From the NCBI RefSeq assembly GCF_003315205.1, contig NZ_QNRR01000006.1, forward strand, positions 186,001 to 250,000: a stretch of DNA of 64,000 nucleotides, read 5' to 3'. A program made the position numbers and the translations under genes. The stretch comes from Roseimicrobium gellanilyticum (lineage in GTDB: Bacteria; Verrucomicrobiota; Verrucomicrobiia; Verrucomicrobiales; Verrucomicrobiaceae). Under the pieces are notes generated by a model. That model was not told where the DNA came from, did not search any database, and saw only the letters and a program-made list of their open reading frames with translations. Below are positions 1 through 8,229 of this stretch, one piece after another (position 1 is the first letter of the stretch; every line of letters starts with the position of its first letter).

Positions 1-487
1 CCTCGCCAATGCTCTCCGTCACCTGGCGGAAGCGCCGCTCACTGTCACGCAGCGCCTCCTCAGCCTGCTTGCGGTCGGTGATGTCCTGTCCGGTGCCCAG
101 CATCTTCACCACCCGGCCACTGGCATCGCGATCCATGGCGCCACGGCTGTGCACCCAGCGTATCGCGCCATCCGGCCGCACGATGCGGTACTCGATGTCA
201 TAGGGCCTCAGTCCCGCGATGGCCTCCGCGTAGTGCTTCCGGCACCGCTCCCGGTCCTCGTCGTGAATGACTTCCAGCAGGTCCGTCAGCTTCAGCCGGC
301 GCTGGGGCGAAATGCCGAAAATGCGGAAAATCTCCTCTGACCAGGTGACATTTTGGGTCTGCAGGTCCAAGTCCCAGTGGCCGATGCGGGCCATGCGCTG
401 GGCCTCCTCCAGTCGGCGCTGACTCTCCTGCAGCGCTTCATTGAGGCGCTGCAGTTCAGAGGCATCCCTTTCCTGCGTCACTTTCAT
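1..487 (-). CDS. PAS-domain sensor protein, C-terminal part cut off by the window edge
   Basis: About 162 codons are visible reading leftwards off the window edge. Residues 1-30 form a short charged helix (QRLNEALQESQRRLEEAQ). A full PAS_3-type fold follows, with the usual start ARIGHWDLDL, the central IHDEDRERC and the closing GTGQDITDRKQAEEALRDSE. A second PAS unit begins at RRFRQVTESIGE. Such PAS chains normally sit in front of a histidine kinase or a GGDEF domain, but the output domain lies outside the window, so the role is limited to signal sensing. The ATG at 485-487 has no clear ribosome site and the frame stays open upstream, so the true start may lie further right. Confidence 0.8.
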   Translation of the reverse strand, partial: MKVTQERDASELQRLNEALQESQRRLEEAQRMARIGHWDLDLQTQNVTWSEEIFRIFGISPQRRLKLTDLLEVIHDEDRERCRKHYAEAIAGLRPYDIEYRIVRPDGAIRWVHSRGAMDRDASGRVVKMLGTGQDITDRKQAEEALRDSERRFRQVTESIGE

Positions 488-664
488 TTCCTTCAACGAC
501 AACCCCTTGCTGCTATGCGGGTGAGAGAACTTGGGCTTCCCACGGATTCTTGCCGCTAGCAAGAAATCCCGGCTTTCGCTCCCCACATTTGAAGCAGCGT
601 TTACAAAAGGCGGTCACGATGAGGGTAACTTTACTCTGAATTGCGGAAAAGACGCCTCTTTGCT

Positions 665-910
665 TCCAGAAAAAGAAGCTGCCCACCGGGTGCATGCAAT
701 CAGCGCAGCCTTTCCCCGGAGCCTGGTGAGGGGCAGCAAGTGTGCATGGCATGCTGCCGGCCCGGGGATGTTCGCTGCTTGAAAGGATCACAATGCTCCC
801 CGGTGGGCAGAGTGCTTCGGCCTCCTGGTTCAGGGGAGGCAGCTGCCCGTGCGGCGGCAATCTCACAGACTTGGTCTCCTGTGAAATCAAGCACACCGCA
901 CGGGACTGCT
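665..910 (-). ncRNA. Candidate structured non-coding RNA or leader in a 518 bp gap
   Basis: The 488-1005 gap has no convincing gene but is full of paired segments. A perfect 12 bp helix joins 679-690 with 799-810. Inside it, 714-723 pairs with 759-767 apart from one bulged base, and 732-738 pairs with 752-758. Outside it, 820-825 pairs with 835-840 and 846-854 with 896-904. On the minus strand the 12 bp helix is followed by CTTCTTTTT (670-678), which looks like an intrinsic terminator. That suggests a transcript of about 240 nt running leftwards towards the PAS gene. I do not recognise the family; it does not show the RNase P, tmRNA or SRP core motifs. The strand is inferred only from the T run. 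Confidence 0.35.
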
Positions 911-978
911 TGGTTTGGGGTTTGACTAAAGGTCCGCCTAAATCGTTTTTACGATAGGACTTGTTTCCTTTGCGTCTT

Positions 979-993
979 ATAAGCAAAACCTAT
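979..993 (+). promoter_or_regulatory. Candidate LysR-type binding site
   Basis: The 15 bp site has the ATA-N9-TAT form of a T-N11-A LysR box and lies 13 bp before the ATG of the LysR gene. Partly overlapping copies of TATAAG (980-985 region and 991-996) make the site direct-repeat-like as well. The position fits autorepression by the LysR product. Support is pattern and position only. Confidence 0.35.
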
Positions 994-1005
994 AAGCTGC
1001 CCCAC

Positions 1006-2049
1006 ATGGAATTGCGGCACCTCCGCTACTTCATCGCCGTGGCAGAAGCCTTGAGCTTCAGCAGGGCCGCCACGCGACTGCGCCTGTCCCAGCCCTCACT
1101 AAGCACCCAGATACGTGATCTGGAAACGGAACTTCACGTGAAACTTCTGGAACGTGACCGGAGCAATGTCTCCCTCACGGATGCCGGCACCGTCTTCCTG
1201 AAGGAAGCGCGCAGCGTGCTCGCCCGGGCGGAGAAAGCGGTGGCGCGTGCGCGTGAGGCCGCTGCCGGCATCACCGGAGAGCTGCGCATCGCCACCGTGG
1301 ACCTGCTCACCATCAAGTTCCTCCCCGGCAGCCTCACCCGCCTCCATTCCTCCACGCCCACCGCCAAGGTGCATGTGCAGGAGCGTGCGCCTTCCGAGCA
1401 GCTTCCCCTTCTGCAGGCGGGCAAGATTCACGTCGGCTTCGTGCCCATGCACTTCGCGCGACTCGCGGCGGGACGCGGACTTGGCAAAGTCGGCATCATC
1501 CACTGCCCGCTCGCCGTCATGATGTCCGCCTCGAACCCGCTGGCGAAGAAACCCGGCCTGCATCTGCTGGAACTGGCGGACAGCACCTTCATTCACATCA
1601 CCATGTTCGGCTCAGATGCGCAGCGCATGTGGACGGAGGAAATCTGCGAGTCGATGGGCTTCGTCGCCCGCATCGGCACCAGCGCCACCACGGTGGACAA
1701 TCTCATGAGCCTGGTCTCTGCCGGCGCTGGAGTGATGCTCATACCCATCGTGGCCCAGCGCCCGGAGACACCCGGTGTCGTGGTCGTGCCCCTGCTGGAC
1801 AAGGGCCTCGATTACGAGCTTCACATGATGTACAACCAGAAGTTCCCCTCAGACCTGCGGGATACCTTCATGGAAATCGTGAAGGAGGAAGTCATCAAGC
1901 TGGGACCGGAGTACTCGCCGCTGGCGGAAGGCGCACCCTCTGCCACCGCCAGGGCGAAGAGCAATCACAAGCGCGGCCACAACGGCCATGAGAACGGCAG
2001 TGGTGGTGGCAACGAGAATCACGCTCGCACCAGCAAGGCACGGAAGTGA
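1006..2049 (+). CDS. LysR family transcriptional regulator
   Basis: The protein has 347 residues. Residues 1-60 are a classic LysR winged helix (MELRHLRYFIAVAEALSFSR, then AATRLRLSQPSLSTQIRDLE). The rest is a periplasmic-binding-protein-like inducer domain. The C-terminal 40 residues are an unusual Lys/His/Asn/Gly-rich tail (HKRGHNGHENGSGGGNENH) that family members normally lack. I chose the ATG at 1006 because the family start MELRHLRYF begins there; upstream in-frame codons add no domain. No divergent enzyme gene sits next to it, so the inducer cannot be guessed. A candidate binding site lies just upstream, as expected for autoregulation. Confidence 0.9.
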   Translation: MELRHLRYFIAVAEALSFSRAATRLRLSQPSLSTQIRDLETELHVKLLERDRSNVSLTDAGTVFLKEARSVLARAEKAVARAREAAAGITGELRIATVDLLTIKFLPGSLTRLHSSTPTAKVHVQERAPSEQLPLLQAGKIHVGFVPMHFARLAAGRGLGKVGIIHCPLAVMMSASNPLAKKPGLHLLELADSTFIHITMFGSDAQRMWTEEICESMGFVARIGTSATTVDNLMSLVSAGAGVMLIPIVAQRPETPGVVVVPLLDKGLDYELHMMYNQKFPSDLRDTFMEIVKEEVIKLGPEYSPLAEGAPSATARAKSNHKRGHNGHENGSGGGNENHARTSKARK

Positions 2050-2125
2050 CCATGCACGTGACGTCGCGATGACAGTCCCGCACTTTTCAGATGCCACGCG
2101 CGCGTGGCCCCGCCATACTTTCCGC

Positions 2126-3703
2126 ATGACCCCTGCCCCGCTGCGGCTCGTTTTTCTCCTCACGCTTTCCTCAGGCCTCACTGCCGTGGCCCTGCTGCCT
2201 GCTCCAGCCAAGGCGCAGGAGCCGCCGCCCGCCGCCACCAGCAAGCCCGGCGATGACCCGGCCTATGCCCAGCTCGAGCTGCTCACCCGGGCCATGGAAA
2301 TCATCCGCCAGAACTATGTGGATGAGAAGAAGGTGAATTACGAAATGCTCGTGGAAGGCGCGCTGGAAGGCATGCTGCGCAAGCTGGACCCCCACTGCGA
2401 GTACATGGGCCGCTCCCTCTTCGAGGAGATGCAGCAGGAGCAGCGCGACACCTCGGAAGGCGTCGGCATCACCATCGCCCTGCGTGAGGGCACCCTCACC
2501 ATCATCACGGTGCAAGAGAATGGACCCGCCGCGAAAGCCGGCGTGCTGCCCAATGACCAGATCATCCGCATCGGAGAAGTGCTCACGGACAGCATGAGCA
2601 CCATGGAAGCGGTGCAGCATCTCAAGGGGAAAGCAGGCGAGCCCATCCGCATCACCGTGCGCCGCCCGGGCACGAAGCAGTTCCTCGATTTCAATCTGGT
2701 GCGCCAGGCGCTCCATGAGAGCTCCGTGCGGGATGCCATGCTGCTGCATGACCGCCTCGCCTCACCGTGGAAGATTGGCTACGCACGCATCACCGAGTTC
2801 ACCCAGAACACGCCCAAGGACCTGGGCAATGAACTCGACAAGCTGGAGAAGGCTGGCATGCAGGCCTTCGTGCTCGACCTGCGCAACAATCCCGGCGGCC
2901 TCATCGACTCCGCGGTGGGTGTGTGTGGCGAATTCCTGCCGCCGAATACGGTCGTCGTGACTACTGAGGGCCGCGTGGCTTCGCAGAATCCCCCGCCCTA
3001 CCGCACGCCTTCACGCACTGGCAAAGCATTGCGCAAGTACCCCCTCACGGTGCTCATCAACCACGGCAGTGCGAGCGGCTCTGAACTCGTGGCCGGTGCT
3101 CTGCAGGACCTGAAGCGCGCCATCATCGTGGGCACCACCAGCTTCGGAAAAGGCTCGGTGCAGACCATCCTGCCCATGAAGAACGGAGCGGCCATGCGCC
3201 TCACCACCGCGAAGTACTACACCCCCGCCCACCGCACCATCCACGAGAACGGGGTGGAGCCGAACATCGTCTCCTCCCTCACCAGCGAGGAGGAGGGCAA
3301 AATCATGCAATGGCGCGCAGACACCTCCTCCGGTGAAGCGCGTGGGCTGGACCTGGCCAAGCTCGGCGACCGCCAGCTCGAGCGCGCCACGGATGTACTG
3401 AAAGGGGTGCTGGTCTATCAGCAGTTTGAGAAGCCCTCCTCCCCTGCCGCTCCGGCGCCCTCCCCCGCAAGCGCTGCACCTGCCCCCGCCACTGGCAAAC
3501 CAGGCGAGACCAAACCCGCTCCCAAAGCCGCACCTGCCCCGAAGCCGAAGCCTGCGCAAGTGCCCGACAAGATTCCACCACCCGCACCAACAGCGACACC
3601 TGCACCCTCAACGCCCACTCCCGCGCCTGTGCCTGCACCCACTCCTTCTTCCACACCTCCCAAGGACGAGAAGAAGCCGACGGCTCCGCCTTCCCAGAGC
3701 TGA
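2126..3703 (+). CDS. S41 family C-terminal processing protease
   Basis: This 525-residue exported serine protease is of the CtpA/Prc type, which trims or degrades periplasmic proteins from their C-terminus. Residues 1-30 form a signal peptide ending AKA. A PDZ domain spans about 110-185 (SEGVGITIALREGTLTI). The protease core runs from about 215 to 385. The catalytic pair appears to be Ser317 in GSASGSEL and Lys342 in SFGKGSVQ; their 25-residue spacing matches the family. From about 435 on there is a Pro/Ala/Lys-rich tail of roughly 90 residues, probably a spacer in the periplasm. The start at 2126 is the ATG that opens the signal peptide. Confidence 0.92.
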   Translation: MTPAPLRLVFLLTLSSGLTAVALLPAPAKAQEPPPAATSKPGDDPAYAQLELLTRAMEIIRQNYVDEKKVNYEMLVEGALEGMLRKLDPHCEYMGRSLFEEMQQEQRDTSEGVGITIALREGTLTIITVQENGPAAKAGVLPNDQIIRIGEVLTDSMSTMEAVQHLKGKAGEPIRITVRRPGTKQFLDFNLVRQALHESSVRDAMLLHDRLASPWKIGYARITEFTQNTPKDLGNELDKLEKAGMQAFVLDLRNNPGGLIDSAVGVCGEFLPPNTVVVTTEGRVASQNPPPYRTPSRTGKALRKYPLTVLINHGSASGSELVAGALQDLKRAIIVGTTSFGKGSVQTILPMKNGAAMRLTTAKYYTPAHRTIHENGVEPNIVSSLTSEEEGKIMQWRADTSSGEARGLDLAKLGDRQLERATDVLKGVLVYQQFEKPSSPAAPAPSPASAAPAPATGKPGETKPAPKAAPAPKPKPAQVPDKIPPPAPTATPAPSTPTPAPVPAPTPSSTPPKDEKKPTAPPSQS

Positions 3704-3780
3704 AGTGCGCTGCACGTTTCTGATTCAAAGACGCACTCTCCGAAAAGACCCGTGCCACACGCGCGTTTCCCAACCCTGCC

Positions 3781-5079
3781 ATGATCCGGTCCCTGCTCAC
3801 CTCCACCGCCCTGCTTGCTCTCACCACCGCGTCCTCGCTTCATGCTGAGGAATGGTCCCGCTTCCGTGGTCCCAACGGCACCGGTGTGGGTGATGCGAAA
3901 AACCTCCCCGCCACCTTCGACGACAGCAACACCGCCTGGTCGGTGAAGCTCGGCAAAGGCTGGTCCTCCCCCGTGCTGTGGAAGGACAAGGTCATCGCCA
4001 CCGTGGAGACAGACGGCGGCCATCGTGCCGTGATGTGCCTCAGTGCCGTGGATGGCAAGACGCTGTGGAAACATGAGGAGGCCTTTCAGAGCCACCAGCA
4101 GCACAAGTTCAATTCCTTCGCTTCCAGCTCCCCCTTCGTCGATGCCGAGCGCATCTACATCAACTGGACCAGCGGCGACTCCGTGGCCGCCCTCGCTCTC
4201 GACCATAGCGGCAAACCTCTCTGGCGCCGTGAGAACCTCTCCCCATATGTCCATGAGCACGGCTCCGGCTGCTCCGCCATCGTGGCAGATGGCGTGATGC
4301 TCATCCGCTCCGAATTCTCCCTGGAGAAAAATGGCAAAAGCCTCGCCACTCCAGAGCAGGTGGACTGGAAGCCCAGCCTGCAGGGCCTTGATGCCGCCAC
4401 CGGAAAGACCTTGTGGAAGATTGACCTGCCTCACACCATCAATCCCTACAGCACCCCCGTGGTGCGCGACCTGCCTGATGGGAAGAAGGAATTCATCGTG
4501 GCCAATACCACCAGTGGTGTGATGGGATTGGATACCAAGACCGGCAAGATCAACTGGCAGCACAATCCCGGCCTCCGCCAGCGCAGCGTCGGCTCCTTCG
4601 TCCTGGCCAACAACCTCCTCTTCGCAGCCTTCGGCTCGGGCGATGGCGGCAAGGAAAGCGCCCTGCTGAAGCTCGGCAATGGCAAGGCCGAAGAGGCCGG
4701 CTCCATCATCAAGAACATTCCGTATGTGCCGACTCCTCTGCTCATCGGCGACCGTCTCTACATGCTCAAGGACGGCGGCATCCTGACCTGCCTGAAGTGG
4801 CCCTCCGGTGAGGAAGTCTACAGCGAGCGCGTGGTCGGCGGCAGCGGCGGCAGCACCAAGTACTTCGCCAGCCCCGTGGCATCCGATGGAAAAATTTTCT
4901 GCTGCTCCCAGACCGGCGAAGTCGTTGTCGTGAAGGCCGGTGACCAGTTCGAAATCCTCGCTGCTAACAAACTCGACAGCCCCATCAACGCCACCCCCGC
5001 CATCGGCCACGGCCGCATCTACGTGCGCACGCAGGACTCGCTGTACGCCATCGGCGCAAAGACGCCGGTGCTGCCGTAG
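3781..5079 (+). CDS. Secreted PQQ-binding-like beta-propeller protein
   Basis: The protein has 432 residues with a signal peptide (MIRSLLTSTALLALTTASSLHA) and a mature end EEWSRFRGPNGTG, which is the hallmark of the PQQ-like propeller proteins common in Planctomycetes and Verrucomicrobia. Repeated blades carry the pattern of aliphatic strands followed by D-x-x-TGK-x-x-W (LDAATGKTLWKIDL, LDTKTGKINWQHN). The fold is shared by BamB and quinoprotein dehydrogenases, but there is no sign of the quinoprotein active-site residues, so a scaffold or binding role is more likely than catalysis. It follows the S41 protease by 77 bp on the same strand and could be cotranscribed. Confidence 0.85.
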   Translation: MIRSLLTSTALLALTTASSLHAEEWSRFRGPNGTGVGDAKNLPATFDDSNTAWSVKLGKGWSSPVLWKDKVIATVETDGGHRAVMCLSAVDGKTLWKHEEAFQSHQQHKFNSFASSSPFVDAERIYINWTSGDSVAALALDHSGKPLWRRENLSPYVHEHGSGCSAIVADGVMLIRSEFSLEKNGKSLATPEQVDWKPSLQGLDAATGKTLWKIDLPHTINPYSTPVVRDLPDGKKEFIVANTTSGVMGLDTKTGKINWQHNPGLRQRSVGSFVLANNLLFAAFGSGDGGKESALLKLGNGKAEEAGSIIKNIPYVPTPLLIGDRLYMLKDGGILTCLKWPSGEEVYSERVVGGSGGSTKYFASPVASDGKIFCCSQTGEVVVVKAGDQFEILAANKLDSPINATPAIGHGRIYVRTQDSLYAIGAKTPVLP

Positions 5080-5195
5080 TCGCCACCTTTCGAGGTAGCC
5101 ATCAGTCGCCGAAGGCCTTGGACTGCGCGCAGCCTGCTGTGGCGATTGTCATTTCTCCGAATCACACCACTCCTCGACAATGGCTCTCCGGAACC

Positions 5196-5307
5196 GCTGC
5201 CTGAAAGGCAGCAGGATCCCGCAGGGCGGGACCAGGGTTAGGGAGCCTCAGCGACCGACACCCTGGGTAAGCGAATAAAGATGCTCGATCCTGAAGGGGT
5301 CGCGGAG
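5196..5307. repeat. Dispersed three-hairpin repeat, copy A
   Basis: This is one of three copies in the window (others at 14719-14809 and 25319-25425). It has a first hairpin GCTGCCT-GAA-AGGCAGC, a central pair CAGGGT/ACCCTG around 21-24 bases, and a last hairpin GATCC-TGAA-GGGGTC followed by GCGGAG. The central 36 bases are identical to copy B, while the first stem differs in sequence but keeps pairing. It fills most of the gap between the propeller gene and the next gene. Confidence 0.8.
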
Positions 5308-5325
5308 TCGTGATACGCTGCGCAG

Positions 5326-5931
5326 GTGAATCATCCTCCTGCACCCCTCTGGCCCTGGCAAAAAGTGCTCTCCCAGCGCATCGAAGCCGTCCACAGCACG
5401 TGTGCCGGTATTGAAGGCGCAAATTACCGCGTCGTGGGCATCGAATTAGAGAATTGTGTTGTCCTCAATCTCTCCCATCCTCACGAGCTCTACGACATTG
5501 ATTCCACGACGGTTCACGCGAACTTTGATCACGAGTTCGGAGACGGGGAACTTTCTTCCGAGCAGATTGCTGGCAGCACCCTGCGCGCGCTGCTGTACAT
5601 GTACCTTCCTACAGGACGCTATCTCTACGTAGCCATCCTGAATGACGGGACCTATCTGACCGCTAATCCTGCCTTCAACTACACGGAGTTTGCCTTTGGT
5701 CACTTCGATGAGTGGAAGCCGGAGGCAAAATCGCGACTGCCCTACGGCAACAATGAATTCCTTTCACTGCCGTTCTTCAACGCCTGGACTCATGAGCGCG
5801 TGAATCCGTTTGCCATTCAATGGAAGCCTCGCGCGATCATCGAAGTCTCACAATTCACCCACCATGAGAAGGACATTGCTCATCTCCACCATCGTCTTGG
5901 GGATTGCCGCCCCTCTAGCCATCGCCGCTGA
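5326..5931 (+). CDS. Hypothetical protein
   Basis: This 201-residue protein starts with GTG directly after repeat copy A. It has no signal peptide or membrane segment. The middle (about 50-150) alternates hydrophobic and polar residues with many aromatic positions, suggesting a beta-rich soluble fold. I do not recognise a family. The last 22 codons overlap the start and signal peptide of the next gene in another frame. The tail HHEKDIAHLHHRLGDCRPSSHRR looks like read-through of that sequence rather than a conserved terminus, so the original stop codon may have been lost. Confidence 0.55.
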   Translation: MNHPPAPLWPWQKVLSQRIEAVHSTCAGIEGANYRVVGIELENCVVLNLSHPHELYDIDSTTVHANFDHEFGDGELSSEQIAGSTLRALLYMYLPTGRYLYVAILNDGTYLTANPAFNYTEFAFGHFDEWKPEAKSRLPYGNNEFLSLPFFNAWTHERVNPFAIQWKPRAIIEVSQFTHHEKDIAHLHHRLGDCRPSSHRR

Positions 5932-6238
5932 TCCGCCGAAACCAACAGAACCGATCTTCCTCAAACCGGCGGATCCTCCGAAAATAGAGGTGCCTGATCG
6001 CTATGAAGGAATGATCATCGAGATCGCAGCTGACGGCACGCTGCAACTCGACGGTGAACCGCTGCCTGACCTCTCCGGACTCGATCAAAGGCTCGCTCGC
6101 TGGGTGACCTCAGTGAAGTTCATCTCTCCACGCATCGTTCTCGACCCTACCGTCCCATCCAATAATGTAAAACGGCTCCGAGAAATCATCCTCATTGTCC
6201 GCAAACACACGGAAGTCTACGACGTGCCCCTCCAGTAA
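5864..6238 (+). CDS. Exported protein with an ExbD/TolR-like periplasmic fold (tentative)
   Basis: The protein has 124 residues and a clear signal peptide (MRRTLLISTIVLGIAAPLAIAA). The mature part reads like the periplasmic domain of ExbD/TolR: a strand with ADGTLQLDGEPL, a helix, a strand FISPRIVLDPTVPSNNV, a helix KRLREIILIVRKH and a final strand. Unlike real ExbD it has a cleavable signal instead of a membrane anchor, and no ExbB is nearby, so a transport role is not supported. The start at 5864 is the only ATG opening the signal peptide and lies 68 bases inside the previous reading frame. Confidence 0.55.
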   Translation: MRRTLLISTIVLGIAAPLAIAADPPKPTEPIFLKPADPPKIEVPDRYEGMIIEIAADGTLQLDGEPLPDLSGLDQRLARWVTSVKFISPRIVLDPTVPSNNVKRLREIILIVRKHTEVYDVPLQ

Positions 6239-6244
6239 CGTCCT

Positions 6245-6535
6245 ATGCACCCTGTAGAAACCTCCGCGAGAGTTATCGGAAGCATGATCCAAGGCACGGA
6301 AATCATTGGCCCTTGCTGGGATCGCCTCCCTGATGAAAAACGGGACCTGCTGATTCGAATGTGGCAACACTTCATCCAGCAAGACCCCATGAGCGCCGCG
6401 GAGAACATCATGAACACCCTCTCGTCCCATCCGGATCTGCAGGATGCATGGAACGTATTGAGTCCATCCATTCAGCAAGTTCGAGGAAATGCCATGCGAG
6501 TGATAGCTGTAGGCACGATTACTCGCCAACTCTAA
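6245..6535 (+). CDS. Small hypothetical helical protein
   Basis: The protein has 96 residues, is mostly helical, and lacks a signal peptide and membrane segment. It starts 7 bases after the preceding stop, so it is probably cotranscribed with it. No motif is recognised; the sequence LPDEKRDLLIRMWQHFIQQ looks amphipathic. Reality as a gene is supported by the tight spacing and by protein-like composition, not by homology. Confidence 0.45.
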   Translation: MHPVETSARVIGSMIQGTEIIGPCWDRLPDEKRDLLIRMWQHFIQQDPMSAAENIMNTLSSHPDLQDAWNVLSPSIQQVRGNAMRVIAVGTITRQL

Positions 6536-6550
6536 ATTGTCGTCCTCTCC

Positions 6551-7012
6551 ATGACCCCCATCACCGGCTACCGCCTCATCACCCCGGAGGACCTTTCATG
6601 GCGCCCCTCCAACCAGATGCTCATCCCCAACGCGGACTACCTCGAACGCACCGGAAGCCAGCTCCTCGGCGCACGTCTCTGGCGTTACCCAGCCATGAGT
6701 GCCGGCACCTGGCACAAGCACATCTGCGCGGAGGAATTCTACTTCGTTCTCGAAGGCACCGGTCGCATCCGCATCGGTGAAGACACCCTCACCGTCCCTA
6801 AATACGGCGCCGTCCTCGTAGGCCCCGAGATGCTGCGGCAGGTTTTCAACGACACCGAAACCGAAACCCTCTGGCTCATCCTCGGTGCACCAGACAACGA
6901 ATTCGCTCCCGGCGAACCTTTCGACATCAAACGCTTCTATCCAGAAGACCCCAAGCAATTGCCCAAAGAACTCGAAGGCGTGAACTGGCCGCCGGCACCC
7001 CAAGGAGGTTAG
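6551..7012 (+). CDS. Cupin domain-containing protein
   Basis: This 153-residue single-domain cupin carries motif 1 at about residues 55-77 (WHKHICAEEFYFVLEGTGRIRIG), which supplies the usual two His and one Glu metal ligands. The second motif (PKYGAVLVGPEMLRQVFND) is weaker and its His is replaced, so metal binding may be incomplete. Such small cupins act as sugar isomerases, dioxygenases or simple binding proteins; the substrate cannot be read from the sequence. The stop codon TAG at 7010-7012 lies inside a dispersed hairpin repeat, so the last residues (QGG) come from the repeat. Confidence 0.8.
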   Translation: MTPITGYRLITPEDLSWRPSNQMLIPNADYLERTGSQLLGARLWRYPAMSAGTWHKHICAEEFYFVLEGTGRIRIGEDTLTVPKYGAVLVGPEMLRQVFNDTETETLWLILGAPDNEFAPGEPFDIKRFYPEDPKQLPKELEGVNWPPAPQGG

Positions 7013-7054
7013 GCGTCCTCGCCTGACAGTGGGAGTTAGGCTTTCCAGCCTGAC
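7004..7054. repeat. Paired-hairpin repeat, copy 1
   Basis: Two short hairpins stand in tandem: AGGCG-tcct-CGCCT and AGGCT-ttcc-AGCCT, each followed by GAC. A second copy at 28817-28866 keeps the layout but has stems GGGCG/CGCCT and GGGCC/GGCCT. Retained pairing with changed bases points to selection on the fold. This copy overlaps the 3' end of the cupin gene and contributes its stop codon. Confidence 0.7.
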
Positions 7055-7199
7055 CGAACATGTGCCTCAAGCTCCACAACCCCAAGTGGCCTTCCCCCGC
7101 GTAACTACGCAGACTTCGTCCCCCCATTTCTTCCATCTGGATTTTCCGAAACAGCGCGTGCACTTTCGTCGCCACCTCGAAGCGCACCACACCGCCTCC

Positions 7200-7670
7200 A
7201 TGCCCCCAACCAAAGGACTCAGCTTCATCGCCGCCATCGAGGCCCTCAAGGGCGCCCTCGTCCTACTGGCAGGCTGCGGTCTACTCACCCTGATACACCA
7301 TGATGTGCATGCGGCTGCGGAAGCCCTCGTGCATCGCTTCCACCTCAACCCCGCGCACGAGATCCCCAAGGTCTTCATCCAGGCCGCCGGCACGGTGAAC
7401 GATTCACGCATCGAGTTCCTGGCCGTCTGCGCCGCCGCTTATGCCACCGTGCGCTTCATCGAGGCTTACGGCCTCTGGAAAGGCCGCCGCTGGGCCGAAT
7501 GGTTCGCCGCCATCAGCAGCGGCATCTACATTCCTCTCGAACTCTCCGAACTCACCCATGGCATCAACTGGCCCAAGGTGACCATCCTCGTGATCAATGT
7601 CATCGTTCTGGCGTACATGATCTATGTGCTGGTGCAGGGTAAGAAGAGTCAGCAAGGCACGAATATTTGA
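7200..7670 (+). CDS. DUF2127 membrane protein
   Basis: The protein has 156 residues with about four membrane helices: IAAIEALKGALVLLAGCGLLTL, a segment around FLAVCAAAYATVRFIEAYGL, AEWFAAISSGIYIPLEL and VTILVINVIVLAYMIYVLV. The signature RFIEAYGLWKGRRWAEWFA is typical of DUF2127 proteins, whose function is unknown. I chose the ATG at 7200, where the family homology begins; the open frame upstream is low-quality sequence next to the hairpin repeat. It ends 4 bases into the frame region of the next gene, so the two may be cotranscribed. Confidence 0.8.
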   Translation: MPPTKGLSFIAAIEALKGALVLLAGCGLLTLIHHDVHAAAEALVHRFHLNPAHEIPKVFIQAAGTVNDSRIEFLAVCAAAYATVRFIEAYGLWKGRRWAEWFAAISSGIYIPLELSELTHGINWPKVTILVINVIVLAYMIYVLVQGKKSQQGTNI

Positions 7671-7711
7671 GATACCCTCGGGAACGTAACGCGCACATTC
7701 CCCATTTGCCC

Positions 7712-8155
7712 ATGACCGCTCGAGTGAAATGCCGCAAGTGCCCGGCCATGATCCTTGAGATCACCGTAGCGACTTACCACGGAACCTGTCCCGCATGCGC
7801 TCGCACCAAAGGGGCTGCCAATCGGCTGAAGCAGTTCTGGGACTACCTCTGTGCGTGCTGGATGGTGGGGTGGATGTGCTTGATGTTGCCTTTTCTCCTG
7901 ACGTTTCTTGGAATCAGAAGGGTTTGGAGATGGCAGCGGTTCCCTTTCAACAAACGCGCCATGCTTCAGGGAATCCAACACTACTACCCAGACCGAAAAG
8001 AAGCCCGCAATTACTTGAATGGGGTCATTGATGGATATTGGGATTGCGAACCAGAATATCCCACCCTCGGCCGACCTGGAATGCCACACGATTTCGGCAT
8101 GATCGCTGGGGGTCGTCTGCGGCGTGGTGAAATTTCTCCTTCAGAAATTCCTTGA
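7712..8155 (+). CDS. Hypothetical zinc-ribbon membrane protein
   Basis: The protein has 147 residues. The N-terminus holds two Cys pairs (VKCRKCP at about residues 5-10 and GTCPACA at about 23-29), the usual layout of a zinc ribbon. One hydrophobic segment follows (LCACWMVGWMCLMLPFLLTFLGI), then a basic stretch and a soluble tail rich in aromatic residues. No family is recognised. The start at 7712 is set by the ATG just before the first Cys pair; an upstream in-frame ATG would overlap the preceding stop region and add no domain. Confidence 0.6.
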   Translation: MTARVKCRKCPAMILEITVATYHGTCPACARTKGAANRLKQFWDYLCACWMVGWMCLMLPFLLTFLGIRRVWRWQRFPFNKRAMLQGIQHYYPDRKEARNYLNGVIDGYWDCEPEYPTLGRPGMPHDFGMIAGGRLRRGEISPSEIP

Positions 8156-8229
8156 TGCTTTCGACCGGTTGCCTCTTACGCTGAAGGCGTAGAAGAGGCA
8201 CAGTAACGAGCCTCTCAGGACGCAAACGC

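Noticed and set aside
665-910. 6S RNA, RNase P RNA, SRP RNA or cobalamin riboswitch as identity of the structured block
   Set aside because: The expected cores are absent: no GAGGAAAGTCC or ACAGAA (RNase P), no GGAAG-AGCAGC loop (SRP), no B12 box, and the ends do not close in one rod as in 6S RNA.
513-986. A 157-codon open frame on the minus strand over the structured gap
   Set aside because: Composition is not protein-like, it has no ribosome site or motif, and it covers the helices of the candidate RNA and the LysR leader.
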